Assembly (NCBI GenBank): GCA_017542125.1 | Contig: JAFXXU010000042.1 | Coordinates: 62,001-126,000, forward strand | Direction: 5' to 3' | Length of the DNA stretch: 64,000 nucleotides | Origin: Ruminococcus sp. | Lineage (GTDB): Bacteria; Bacillota; Clostridia; Oscillospirales; Ruminococcaceae | Part shown: positions 8,174 to 15,966 of the stretch, piece after piece | Numbering within the stretch: position 1 is the stretch's first letter | Layout of the letters: every line of letters begins with the position of its first letter | Program-made: the position numbers and the translations under genes | Notes under the pieces: model-generated | The model's database searches: none | What the model saw: the letters and a program-made list of their open reading frames with translations, nothing else | What the model was told of the DNA's origin: nothing

Positions 8174-8387
8174 CAATGCACAATTCACAATTCACGATGC
8201 AGGTATCCGCTGCGCGGATCTATGCCCATTTTGGCATACTGCCTTGTGCAGAGCGGCAAGCTTGTGAAGCTATACCCGGTTTGCTGCATCAAAAGCATCA
8301 GGCTTGCCTCCACAGCTGCCTGCAGCGTCCGAACGGACATATCACGCCTCAGGCGCTCCTTGATTGTGCATGGTGAATTGTGCATTG
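8174..8387. repeat. 214-bp inverted-repeat element
   Basis: Perfect 15-base terminal inverted repeats CAATGCACAATTCAC (8174-8188) and their complement (8373-8387) enclose sequence with several small hairpins, including ATCCGCTGCGCGGAT and TATGCCCATTTTGGCATA. A shorter relative lies at 41498-41565. It has no coding capacity. It looks like a miniature non-autonomous element between two divergently organised operon ends. Confidence 0.6.
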
Positions 8388-8447
8388 AAATAGGGCAGAC
8401 GCCCGATAGCCTCCTCGGAGGTAATGAGCGGCTGCCCCTAAGCGATC

Positions 8448-10130
8448 TTATTTCTTGTTGGTCTTGTGCAGGTTCTCGTTTATGCTGTCAACGAGCCCGC
8501 TGATCTCGGTGATGGACTGGCGGATGACCTCAGAGCTCTTGTTGGTCTCGTTAACGTTGTTATCGAGGTCCTTGAAGGCATCGAGGGTCATTTCCAGTAT
8601 CTCGACCAGCTGCTTGGTGCTGGAAGCATCCATTGTGGGGTTGGCGTTGCAGAACGCTATTACGTTTGAGAGCAGGTCATTAACGACGTTGGCTCTCTCA
8701 CTGGTCTTGGTATTGGACTCGCCTATGTTATCCATATTGGCGTTGATGTTCCTGAGGCTGTCCTTCAGGTTATCCGAAAGTGCCAGACACTCGTTGGTGA
8801 TCTCCGAAAGGAGCTCGTGCTGAGCCTGCAGCTCGCTGTGTCTTGCAGTGAGGATGCTCTTGGCATGAACAACACAGTTATCCGCAGTATTGAGACCTCT
8901 CGAAATAGCGATAGCCATATCCTTGCATGACTTGTGTCCGCAGGCGTGGCAGTCGAAATGCCTCTGCTCCTCGGTATGCTTGCCCATCATCTCGAATACA
9001 GCCTCGAGCTGACGGTCGGTAGGAACGGGAGTAGGTGTGCCGGGTTTGTAGGATCTCATAAAGTCTCCGATCCTCAGCTCGTCATCGAACTTCTTGAACA
9101 GCTTATCCTGTCCGCCGCCGAAAACGCCGGTCTTGCGGCGGTTCTTGGCTTCCTTCTCCACCTCTCTCATTGTCGCCATAACGTCGAACATTGTCTGCTT
9201 GGTGCCGGATGCGGGGCCTACGTTGCAGCCGAACTCGCAGGAGAGAACGTCGAATACCTCGGGATGCTTGAAATCAGGCATCTGAGCGTACATATCCAGT
9301 TCGGGATATACCTTGTGGACGCCCTCGGAGGTTGTGATGTTGATATCGGGGTCGTGCATCCAGAGGTTGTCTCTGAGTCCGCCCGGACGGGGGTAGATGG
9401 CACCCAGCTGACCCTGCTGCTCGTCGAACTTATACTCATACTCGCTGGCTCCGTGGGTAGGCAGTTTGATAGCGTTGCGCTCGAAATACTCATCCAGCTT
9501 CTTGAAGGTGATGTTGAAATCAACAAGGCCGGTCTCCATAAACTCGTTCTTCTTGGCGATACAGGGAGTGAGCACCGCAACGGGATTATGCCTTCTGAGG
9601 TACTTCTTTATGTATGTTACCGCGCAGGAGATGGGGCTGTGTATAGGCGAGAGATTCTCCAGCAGCTTGGGCTGATAGATCTCGATATACTTTACGATAG
9701 CTGCGCAGGGCTGAGTGATGACATTTCCCACCTTCTTGTTCTCGATAGCTCTTAGGTGAGCCCAGGTGCAGATATCTGCGCCGAAGGATACGTCGAAGAT
9801 GATGCAGCCCTTGGACTTGAACCAGTCAAGCACGCTCTTCCACTTGGTGGGGAACACAGTCTTGATGGCGGGAGTCGCCAGGACTATCAGCTTCTCCTTG
9901 GTCATGCGCTGCATAGCAGCCTCGGTATCGTCGATATAGTCTCTTGCGCCATGGGTGCAGGTCCTTACGCACTCGCCGCAGGCGATGCACTTATCGGGAT
10001 TTACCGTGGTAACGAACCTGCCGTCCTCCAGCATCTTGGTGATGTTGGCCTCGGGCGCAGGACAGGTCCTTACGCAGGAATTGCAGCCCACGCATTTATC
10101 GGGCCTAACAATGATTATCTCTGTACTCAT
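8448..10130 (-). CDS. Divergent [FeFe]-hydrogenase-like protein, probably sensory
   Basis: 560 residues. The N-terminus carries two [4Fe-4S] ferredoxin motifs (CVGCNSCVRTCP and CIACGECVRTC). The hydrogenase large-subunit domain (about 75-370) keeps H-cluster ligand cysteines in TQPCAA, TPCIAKK and SCEFGC. In catalytic enzymes the first motif is TSCCP; here the proton-relay Cys is Pro. Next comes a CHACGHKSC iron-sulfur motif with a later Cys (about 393-425), and a C-terminal helical region of about 130 residues rich in N, S and heptads like a chemoreceptor signalling domain. This resembles group C/D regulatory [FeFe]-hydrogenases. The HydE/HydF maturases encoded at 24.6-26.9 kb could serve it. 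It follows the DivIVA gene by 41 bases. Confidence 0.88.
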   Translation of the reverse strand: MSTEIIIVRPDKCVGCNSCVRTCPAPEANITKMLEDGRFVTTVNPDKCIACGECVRTCTHGARDYIDDTEAAMQRMTKEKLIVLATPAIKTVFPTKWKSVLDWFKSKGCIIFDVSFGADICTWAHLRAIENKKVGNVITQPCAAIVKYIEIYQPKLLENLSPIHSPISCAVTYIKKYLRRHNPVAVLTPCIAKKNEFMETGLVDFNITFKKLDEYFERNAIKLPTHGASEYEYKFDEQQGQLGAIYPRPGGLRDNLWMHDPDINITTSEGVHKVYPELDMYAQMPDFKHPEVFDVLSCEFGCNVGPASGTKQTMFDVMATMREVEKEAKNRRKTGVFGGGQDKLFKKFDDELRIGDFMRSYKPGTPTPVPTDRQLEAVFEMMGKHTEEQRHFDCHACGHKSCKDMAIAISRGLNTADNCVVHAKSILTARHSELQAQHELLSEITNECLALSDNLKDSLRNINANMDNIGESNTKTSERANVVNDLLSNVIAFCNANPTMDASSTKQLVEILEMTLDAFKDLDNNVNETNKSSEVIRQSITEISGLVDSINENLHKTNKK

Positions 10131-10171
10131 CAGAAAAACACTCCTCCAAAACTAATATTGCAAAGCGGGAT

Positions 10172-11206
10172 TTACTTTATCGACTTGGCCTTTTTCAGCA
10201 GGTCGTCCAGGCTGGTGCCGCCGCTCTTGGGAGCCTCTGCAGCGGGAGATGCGGGCTTGGGCTCATCCTTGGGCTTGCCGCCGAGAGCGCCTGCCATAGC
10301 CTTGAGCTTGTCAAGCTCCTCGTTCTTCTTCTTTTCAGCCTCGTCAACACCGGTATTGTAGGTGTTGTCAACAGCGGCATACTCGGGAACTGCGGGCATC
10401 TTAGCCTCAACAGCCGAGGGCTCCTTGAACACGGGAACACCGCCGGCGGTGAGCTCTGCCTTGGTAGAGCCCAGCAGCTTCTCAGACTCATCGAGGACGG
10501 ACATACCGTCGGTCTGGAACTGAGCAAGCAGCTTTTTGAGGTTGGCCATATCGGCGCTAAGCCTGTTGACATCGGCGAGCATAGAAGCCTTCAGGTTGCC
10601 GGAAGCGGCCTGCATATTAGCAGAAGCGTTCTCCGCATCGGCGGTGATCTTCGCAGCATTGACCTCAGCCTCATAGATTATCTTCATAGCCTTGTTATTG
10701 GCATCGGTGACGGTATTCTCGGCAAGCTTCTTGGAGTCTGCCTCCATATCGTTAGCCTGCTTCTGAGCGGTCTGGATAATCATATTCGCGGACTTCTGAG
10801 CCTCGGCGAATACGACACCCAACATAGCGGCGTCGTTGCCGGAAGAGGCGGCGAGCTTGGAATTAGCATCCTTGAGCTGCTCCTCGGTCTCCTGGAGCTT
10901 AGCCTTGAGCTCGGCGATCTCTTTTTCCTTATTCTTATTATCGTCGTCGATAGATTTAAGGCTTTCGCTCATAGCCTCATTCTTGACCTGGAACTCTGTG
11001 AGCTTAGCTCTCTCATTAGCGAGGACGCTTTCCATAACGGCTTCTTCGCCGGCACCTTCCTTATACTTATTGAGCATGAGCTTAGCTTCTCTGAGGGAAT
11101 TCTTCATATCATAATACTGCGTATAAAGAAACTCGAGCTTCTTATCAACGTCAGCCTTATCGTACCCTCCGAAAACAACGGTCTTGATGAATCTGGTTTC
11201 CGCCAT
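10172..11206 (-). CDS. DivIVA-domain coiled-coil protein
   Basis: 344 residues. The N-terminus has the DivIVA pattern FIKTVVFGGYDKADVDKKLEFL. A long coiled coil (about 30-230) contains repeated Ala/Glu/Lys heptads such as AQKSANMIIQTAQKQANDME. The C-terminal region is Pro/Ala/Lys-rich, ending in SLDDLLKKAKSIK. DivIVA-like proteins bind curved membrane or organise division and cell-pole complexes. A strong promoter lies upstream and the hydrogenase-like gene follows in the same transcript. That pairing suggests the protein positions or clusters the redox sensor rather than acting only in division (inference). Confidence 0.85.
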   Translation of the reverse strand: MAETRFIKTVVFGGYDKADVDKKLEFLYTQYYDMKNSLREAKLMLNKYKEGAGEEAVMESVLANERAKLTEFQVKNEAMSESLKSIDDDNKNKEKEIAELKAKLQETEEQLKDANSKLAASSGNDAAMLGVVFAEAQKSANMIIQTAQKQANDMEADSKKLAENTVTDANNKAMKIIYEAEVNAAKITADAENASANMQAASGNLKASMLADVNRLSADMANLKKLLAQFQTDGMSVLDESEKLLGSTKAELTAGGVPVFKEPSAVEAKMPAVPEYAAVDNTYNTGVDEAEKKKNEELDKLKAMAGALGGKPKDEPKPASPAAEAPKSGGTSLDDLLKKAKSIK

Positions 11207-11275
11207 ATGTTTATCCTCCTAATTTCCGGCACGGGGGCAAGCCCTTTGCCGAGATCACATAATATGCCATAGAAT

Positions 11276-11304
11276 AGTATAACATTATTTTTACAAACTG
11301 TCAA
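11276..11304 (-). promoter_or_regulatory. Sigma-A promoter of the DivIVA / hydrogenase-sensor operon
   Basis: On the minus strand TTGACA (11299-11304), 17 bases, TATACT (11276-11281), about 70 bases before the ATG. From 11305 to 11444 no further feature is clear. Confidence 0.82.
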
Positions 11305-11444
11305 TAGAATTTAACAGTAATGACCAAATTTTCGCATAAACTACAATTCGATATGTGCATATTTGTTGCATTTTCCAATTAGCGGGACAGAATCAGAGAA
11401 ACTATAAAGCTCCGCAGAAACGGAGAAAAAAGCTCAAATCCCAA

Positions 11445-11491
11445 AAGACCGCGGTCCCAAGGGCGCAGTCAGCCCCCGGGACCGCGGTCTT
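11445..11491 (-). terminator. Terminator of the hyd/nif-like/hyp operon
   Basis: Perfect 14-bp arms AAGACCGCGGTCCC (11445-11458) and their complement (11478-11491), followed on the minus strand by TTTT. It lies 38 bases beyond the hypE stop. Confidence 0.8.
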
Positions 11492-11528
11492 GCTCCGCGT
11501 TTGGATCATTGGTTTTGCTTTGCTTGCT

Positions 11529-12536
11529 TCAGCATATCCTCGGCAGCAGCTCTCCCTTGGGCTGCGGCAGTATCGTCTGTGTGCCGATCTCGGTCTCCAG
11601 GATGACCCTCCCCGCATTTTCTGCCGTGATATGCCCTATCACTGCCGCGTTCGAGGTGTACTTCCCTTTCCTCAGCTCGCTGACTATCGCCTCCGCCTTG
11701 TCGTCAGGCGCAACTACCACCAGACGCCCCTCACAGGCAAGATACAGCGGCTCCAGACCCAGCATCCCGCAGACGCCCCTGACTCTCTCGTCAACAGGTA
11801 TCGCGGTCTGATCCAGCGTCACCCCCACATTGCTCTGCTCTGCGATCTCGTAAAGGACTGTCCCCACGCCGCCTCTCGTGGCGTCACGGATAACGTGTAT
11901 GTCCTTGGTCACGCCCAGCATAGACTCAACTGCTCCCCACAAGGGTGCGCAGTCGGTGTCAACATCCGAGCCGATGCCGTAATCGTCCCTGGCAATAAGG
12001 ATGGTGCAGCCGTGTCTGCCCACATCACCGGTCACGATGACCGCATCCCCCGGCTTGGCATACTTTCCGGAGGTGTCTGCGCCCTCCTGTATCTGCCCGA
12101 TGCCGGTGGTGGTGATGAAGACCTTATCTACCTGTCCCTTGCCTGCCACTTTGGTATCACCCGCAACGATGCGGACTCCCGCCTCGGCTGCGGTCTTTTC
12201 CATAGCGGCGGCGATCTCCTCCAGGCTGTCCAGGGGGAAGCCTTCCTCGATTACGAATGCGCAGGTCATATACATCGGCTTCGCGCCCATACAGGCGAGG
12301 TCGTTGACCGTTCCGCAGATAGAGAGCTTGCCGATGTTCCCCCCGTTGAATTTCCAGGGCGAGACGATGAAGCCGTCGGTGGTCATAGCCAGCCTGCCGC
12401 CTATCTCGGGCAGCACTGCCGCGTCGTCGGCGGTGAACTCAGGGTTTGAGAAATGTGCCTTGAACACCTGGTCTATAAGCTCGCTGGTCTGCTTTCCGCC
12501 CGCACCGTGGGCGAGGGTAACTGTTTTATCACTCAT
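11529..12536 (-). CDS. hypE: HypE, carbamoyl dehydratase for the Fe(CN)2CO unit
   Basis: 335 residues, the normal length. HypE dehydrates a thiocarbamate on its own C-terminal cysteine to thiocyanate, the cyanide donor for the iron centre of [NiFe]-hydrogenases. Visible features are the AIRS/PurM opening AHGAGGKQTSELI, DDAAVL, TTDGFIVSPWKF, DATRGGVGTVL, and the family-defining C-terminus LPRIC with the acceptor Cys as the last residue. It is the last gene of the long operon, 27 bases after the DUF5680 gene, with a strong terminator beyond. It works with HypF, HypC and HypD, all present upstream. Confidence 0.96.
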   Translation of the reverse strand: MSDKTVTLAHGAGGKQTSELIDQVFKAHFSNPEFTADDAAVLPEIGGRLAMTTDGFIVSPWKFNGGNIGKLSICGTVNDLACMGAKPMYMTCAFVIEEGFPLDSLEEIAAAMEKTAAEAGVRIVAGDTKVAGKGQVDKVFITTTGIGQIQEGADTSGKYAKPGDAVIVTGDVGRHGCTILIARDDYGIGSDVDTDCAPLWGAVESMLGVTKDIHVIRDATRGGVGTVLYEIAEQSNVGVTLDQTAIPVDERVRGVCGMLGLEPLYLACEGRLVVVAPDDKAEAIVSELRKGKYTSNAAVIGHITAENAGRVILETEIGTQTILPQPKGELLPRIC

Positions 12537-12563
12537 TGTAAAAATCTCCTTTATTATCCGGTA

Positions 12564-13004
12564 TCACTTTATCATCCCGCCGTGAAAAAAGCACTCGTAG
12601 ATCACAGCGCCTCTGAGGCATATGACCTCCCTGCCCTGAAACCATTCACTGTTACCCGACACTTCGCAGGAGTAATCATGATCCCCCTCAGAGTATTTCT
12701 CAGGGCCTCTGTAAGGCATATCCTCCGGGACGTTTTTGAGAGCCTCTTTCAGGAAGTCCCCGCTGAAATCCTCTCCGATGACCCTTCCGCAGTAGTTCAT
12801 GCTCCAAAAGGGCACGCCGTCTCTCCAGAGGGCTTCTTCGCCGGCGAAGCGATCCCCTCCGAGATAGCTGTCGATATACGTCAGCCCGCCCTCCCGGTAG
12901 ATCAGGTCGTGGGAGCAGGGTCTTGAGGGCGCGGCCTCGGCTCCCTTCCCGGCATATGTGGCACGCTTTGCCCTTATCAGGAAAGCTGCGGTCTCCTTAT
13001 CCAT
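12564..13004 (-). CDS. DUF5680-like protein
   Basis: 146 residues from the ATG at 13004, which has a GGGGG site about 8 bases upstream; two in-frame ATGs nearer the hypD stop are possible. The sequence FLIRAKRATYAGKGAE, YIDSYLGGDRFAGEEALW, VPFWSMNYCGRVI and a late YECFFHGG resemble the DUF5680 family as I remember it. No catalytic residues are known. It lies between hypD and hypE, where no standard hyp gene is expected. Its presence in a maturation operon is unexplained. Confidence 0.75.
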   Translation of the reverse strand: MDKETAAFLIRAKRATYAGKGAEAAPSRPCSHDLIYREGGLTYIDSYLGGDRFAGEEALWRDGVPFWSMNYCGRVIGEDFSGDFLKEALKNVPEDMPYRGPEKYSEGDHDYSCEVSGNSEWFQGREVICLRGAVIYECFFHGGMIK

Positions 13005-13021
13005 AACCAAGCCCCCGTTCA

Positions 13022-14074
13022 TCATACCAGCCCCGAATACTGATAGTATGCCGAGCAGGCTCCCTCGTCGGAGACCATACAGGCTCCCACGGGATGCAGC
13101 GGTGTGCAGACCTTTCCGAAGACCTTGCAGTCCGAGGGCTTGCATTTTCCCTGGAGGACGTCTCCGCAGCGGCAGGCGGGGTTCGGCTTGCCGGTGATAA
13201 GCGGCATACCGTACTTCACCCTTGCATCGTACTCTGCATACTCTTCTCTGAGCTTCATCCCCGACATGGGTATGAGTCCCAGGCCTCTCCACTCGCTGTC
13301 GCAGGGCTCCATGACCTCTGCCATAAGCTTCTGAGCGGCGGGGTTGCCCTCGTCCTTTACGACCCTGGGATAGCAGTTCCTGAAGAAGGGCTTGCCCTCC
13401 CCCAGGAGTTTCAGCGTCACCGCAAGGGCGGTCATAAGCTCGCTGGCGGTAAAGCCCGCCACTACTCCCGAGACGCCTCTTTCCTCGCAGAGCTTTTTGC
13501 AGGCGCCGTTGCCTGTGATGGCATTGACGTGCCCCGGATAGATGAAAGCATCCGCGCTGCCCACAAGGGCGTTATAGGCGTTGGGCATAGTCTTGTTGGC
13601 AGTCAGCAGGGAGAAGTTTTTGAGCCCTGCCTCCTTTGCCTGCTTTGCAGCAAGGCAGGCCGAGGGGGTGGTGGTCTCAAAGCCCACGGCAAGGAACACC
13701 ACCTGCTCGTCGGGGTCATCCTTGGCCAGCTGCACCGCATCCAGAGGCGAATACACGGGGCGCACCTTGGCTCCCTTGGCTCTTGCCCCCGCCAGGCTCA
13801 TTTCCGTTCCGGGGACTTTTATCAGGTCCCCGAAGGTGGTGATCGTGCAGCCCTTTTCCAGAGCCAGCCAGCAGGCCTCGTCGATAAAGCCCACCGCCGT
13901 CACACAGACGGGGCAGCCGGGTCCCGAGATTATATCCACATTCTCCGGTACCAGCTTCCTTATCCCGAGTCGGAAGATCTCGTGGGTATGGGTCCCGCAG
14001 ACCTCCATAATACGGACAGGCCTGCCCTTATAGCCCGTTATGATCTCACGGGCGCGAAGCATCTGTTCATTCAT
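13022..14074 (-). CDS. hypD: HypD, scaffold for Fe(CN)2CO assembly
   Basis: 350 residues. HypD holds an iron and a [4Fe-4S] cluster and, with HypC, is the scaffold where two CN and one CO are placed on iron. Diagnostic motifs are MEVCGTHTHEIFR, SGPGCPVC, FETTTP, and a cysteine-rich C-terminal part (CRCGDVLQGKCKPSDC, then GACMVSDEGACSAYY) for the iron-sulfur cluster. It overlaps hypC by 4 bases, which fits production of the HypCD complex in fixed ratio. Confidence 0.96.
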   Translation of the reverse strand: MNEQMLRAREIITGYKGRPVRIMEVCGTHTHEIFRLGIRKLVPENVDIISGPGCPVCVTAVGFIDEACWLALEKGCTITTFGDLIKVPGTEMSLAGARAKGAKVRPVYSPLDAVQLAKDDPDEQVVFLAVGFETTTPSACLAAKQAKEAGLKNFSLLTANKTMPNAYNALVGSADAFIYPGHVNAITGNGACKKLCEERGVSGVVAGFTASELMTALAVTLKLLGEGKPFFRNCYPRVVKDEGNPAAQKLMAEVMEPCDSEWRGLGLIPMSGMKLREEYAEYDARVKYGMPLITGKPNPACRCGDVLQGKCKPSDCKVFGKVCTPLHPVGACMVSDEGACSAYYQYSGLV

Positions 14075-14280
14075 AGCAGCTCACCCATTACGTCCTCGGC
14101 CTCTTGCTCATCGGTCTCGGTGATCTTGGCGATGGCGACACCTGCGTGAACCATAACATAATCGCCGGGCTCCAGCTCGTCCAGCACACCTGCGCTGATC
14201 TCTCTGGTAGCGCCGCCCGCATCTATAAGTGCGGTGGAGTCCTTAACGCTCACTACTCTTGCTGATAAACCTACACACAT
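14071..14280 (-). CDS. hypC: HypC, hydrogenase maturation chaperone
   Basis: 69 residues. The start was set at 14280 rather than 14286: the AGGAGGT site then has 8-base spacing, and the protein begins MCVGLSA, giving the essential Cys directly after the removable Met. HypC binds HypD and carries the Fe(CN)2CO group to the hydrogenase large subunit. The usual small beta-barrel is seen (PGDYVMVHAGVAIAKI). It overlaps hypD. About 110 bases separate it from the preceding phosphotransferase gene; only a weak TATAAG is visible there, so it is probably read from the upstream promoter. Confidence 0.94.
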   Translation of the reverse strand: MCVGLSARVVSVKDSTALIDAGGATREISAGVLDELEPGDYVMVHAGVAIAKITETDEQEAEDVMGELL

Positions 14281-14393
14281 GATCATATACCTCCTGAAAA
14301 CTTATACTGTTATCTCTGTTGTATTGCCCTCGCCGTCGGCGACGCAGCGTGTTCGATCCTCATTCATTCCCGCTCCGTTCCAAAGGCGATAGG

Positions 14394-15428
14394 TCAGTCA
14401 AAGAATCCGATATCTTCTGTCATATACCGCTCGCACAGGTCAAGGTGCCGGGCGATCTTTTCCTCCTCTGCGCCCTGCTGCAAAAGCTCCTCTATCTCAA
14501 AGCCCTTTCTTATGGGCTTGAGGCAGCGGTAGAGCATAAGCGCACAGTCCCTTTCTCCCCGGCTGAACTCATAGTACCGCGATGCTATCCTTATCACCTT
14601 TCTGATCTGCTCGATCTCCTGTTCAAAGTCGCGGCAGAAGCACTCTCTGAAAAGATAGTTGAGGAACACCTCCCGCCCGCTGAGGTTGTAATCGAACAGC
14701 CCGGCAAAGCTCCCGCTGTCATCCACCAGCAGGTTCGTCGGGTTCAGGTCTGCCTGAAACACCGAGGCCGGCAGCCTGTGATAGACCTTTTCGAGCTCTG
14801 CTCTGTTTTGCAGCCACAGCCCCCGGATGCGCTCCGTCTGCTCTTTGAACCTTTCGGGGAGCCTGTCTGCCTGGACTTTCCATTCCTCCGCCTGCTCTGT
14901 CACCTCATCGGTGAGGTCGCTCGGGCAGAAGCGCTCAAACAGGCAGTAGCCTGAGGGGAAGGGGCAGAAGTCGAACCCCTTGGCTGCGACCTTCGCCGTC
15001 AGCTCCCATTTGGCACGGAAGATATCTTCCGTTTCCCTGCCGTCCTCTTCATCCCGGCTTTGGAGTATCCTGTATCTTGCGAATTCCTCGGCGTAGGCTA
15101 TACACCTGCGTCCCTTATAGCTCACATAGGGGAAGCACCCCTCTTTATCGGCGTATATCGCCGGGGAGTAGCAGCCCAGGCTGTTATACTCCCTTGACAG
15201 TCTCTGCCACACCCTTATCCTTTCGGAGGATGTGAAATCATTGTCACTCAGCTTGATAACGAGCTTTTCCCCGTCTTCGGCCGTGACAATCACGGCACAC
15301 CTGTAATCCGTTTCGCTCTTGCCCGTTTCAACGGTGTCGAAGGATAGGGGCATCTTATCGGAGAAGAGCCGGAATATCTCCCGAAGTTCCTTATCCGATG
15401 CGTCAGCTCTCAATTCTTTCTCAGACAT
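14394..15428 (-). CDS. Protein-kinase-like phosphotransferase (APH fold)
   Basis: 344 residues from the ATG at 15428, inside the end of the nitroreductase gene. A longer frame exists, but this start gives normal coupling. The lobe-1 Lys (EKLVIKLSD), catalytic loop FQADLNPTNLLVD and metal Asp in GLFDYNLSG identify the aminoglycoside-phosphotransferase/choline-kinase fold. The catalytic His before Ala-Asp is Gln here. Members phosphorylate small molecules or proteins; nothing supports antibiotic resistance in this setting. It lies in the maturation operon between a nitroreductase and hypC, and the substrate is unknown. Confidence 0.8.
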   Translation of the reverse strand: MSEKELRADASDKELREIFRLFSDKMPLSFDTVETGKSETDYRCAVIVTAEDGEKLVIKLSDNDFTSSERIRVWQRLSREYNSLGCYSPAIYADKEGCFPYVSYKGRRCIAYAEEFARYRILQSRDEEDGRETEDIFRAKWELTAKVAAKGFDFCPFPSGYCLFERFCPSDLTDEVTEQAEEWKVQADRLPERFKEQTERIRGLWLQNRAELEKVYHRLPASVFQADLNPTNLLVDDSGSFAGLFDYNLSGREVFLNYLFRECFCRDFEQEIEQIRKVIRIASRYYEFSRGERDCALMLYRCLKPIRKGFEIEELLQQGAEEEKIARHLDLCERYMTEDIGFFD

Positions 15429-15945
15429 AGAACACTCTGTTCTGCTTCCTCTCGGCAGGGGCAGGTATCTCAACGGCGGGGTAGCCTACGGCGCAGTGGC
15501 CGATGCCCTCCCATTCGCCTTCAAGACCCAGCTTGGCAAGCAGAGCCTTCCATTCCTCCTGCTCGAATTCCTCTCTGGCTCGGTGGATCCAGATGCTCCC
15601 CAGACCCAGGGAGTGAGCCGCCAGCATAAGGTTGCCCATAACAAGGCTGCCGTCGTAAACGTGGGTGGCAACGCTCTTGTCGCCCAGGACTATCATGATC
15701 GCAGGGGCACCGTAGAAGGGGTCGAAGCCCTCCTGCCAGCCGCCGATGCGGCGGTTGGCCTCCATAAGCGCATCCCTGACCTCCTTATCGGTGACAGCCA
15801 CGATGACAGCTCCCTGCCTGCCCATACCGCTGGCAGCATAGAGCCCGGCCTCGGCTATCTGGGCGATGTCCTCCTTTGAGGGCATATCGGGCTTGAAACC
15901 GCGGACGCTCCTGCGTTCCTCCATTGCCTTGATGATGTCATTCAT
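15421..15945 (-). CDS. Nitroreductase-family flavoprotein
   Basis: 174 residues, short for the family but with a complete frame. FMN-site features are the N-terminal EERRSVRGFK, AASGMGRQGAVIVAV and the C-terminal GYPA; GLGSIWIHRA is the usual family helix. Such enzymes move electrons from NAD(P)H to flavin and then to nitro, quinone or other small acceptors. It lies 21 bases after hypF in the same operon and overlaps the phosphotransferase gene. It could supply electrons to the maturation or nitrogenase-like components, but this is inference. Confidence 0.88.
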   Translation of the reverse strand: MNDIIKAMEERRSVRGFKPDMPSKEDIAQIAEAGLYAASGMGRQGAVIVAVTDKEVRDALMEANRRIGGWQEGFDPFYGAPAIMIVLGDKSVATHVYDGSLVMGNLMLAAHSLGLGSIWIHRAREEFEQEEWKALLAKLGLEGEWEGIGHCAVGYPAVEIPAPAERKQNRVFYV

Positions 15946-15966
15946 TTTACTTTCCTCCTTATGGTC

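Noticed and set aside
14394-15428. An aminoglycoside resistance gene
   Set aside because: Only the general kinase fold is shared; the catalytic His is replaced by Gln and the setting is a metal-cofactor maturation operon.
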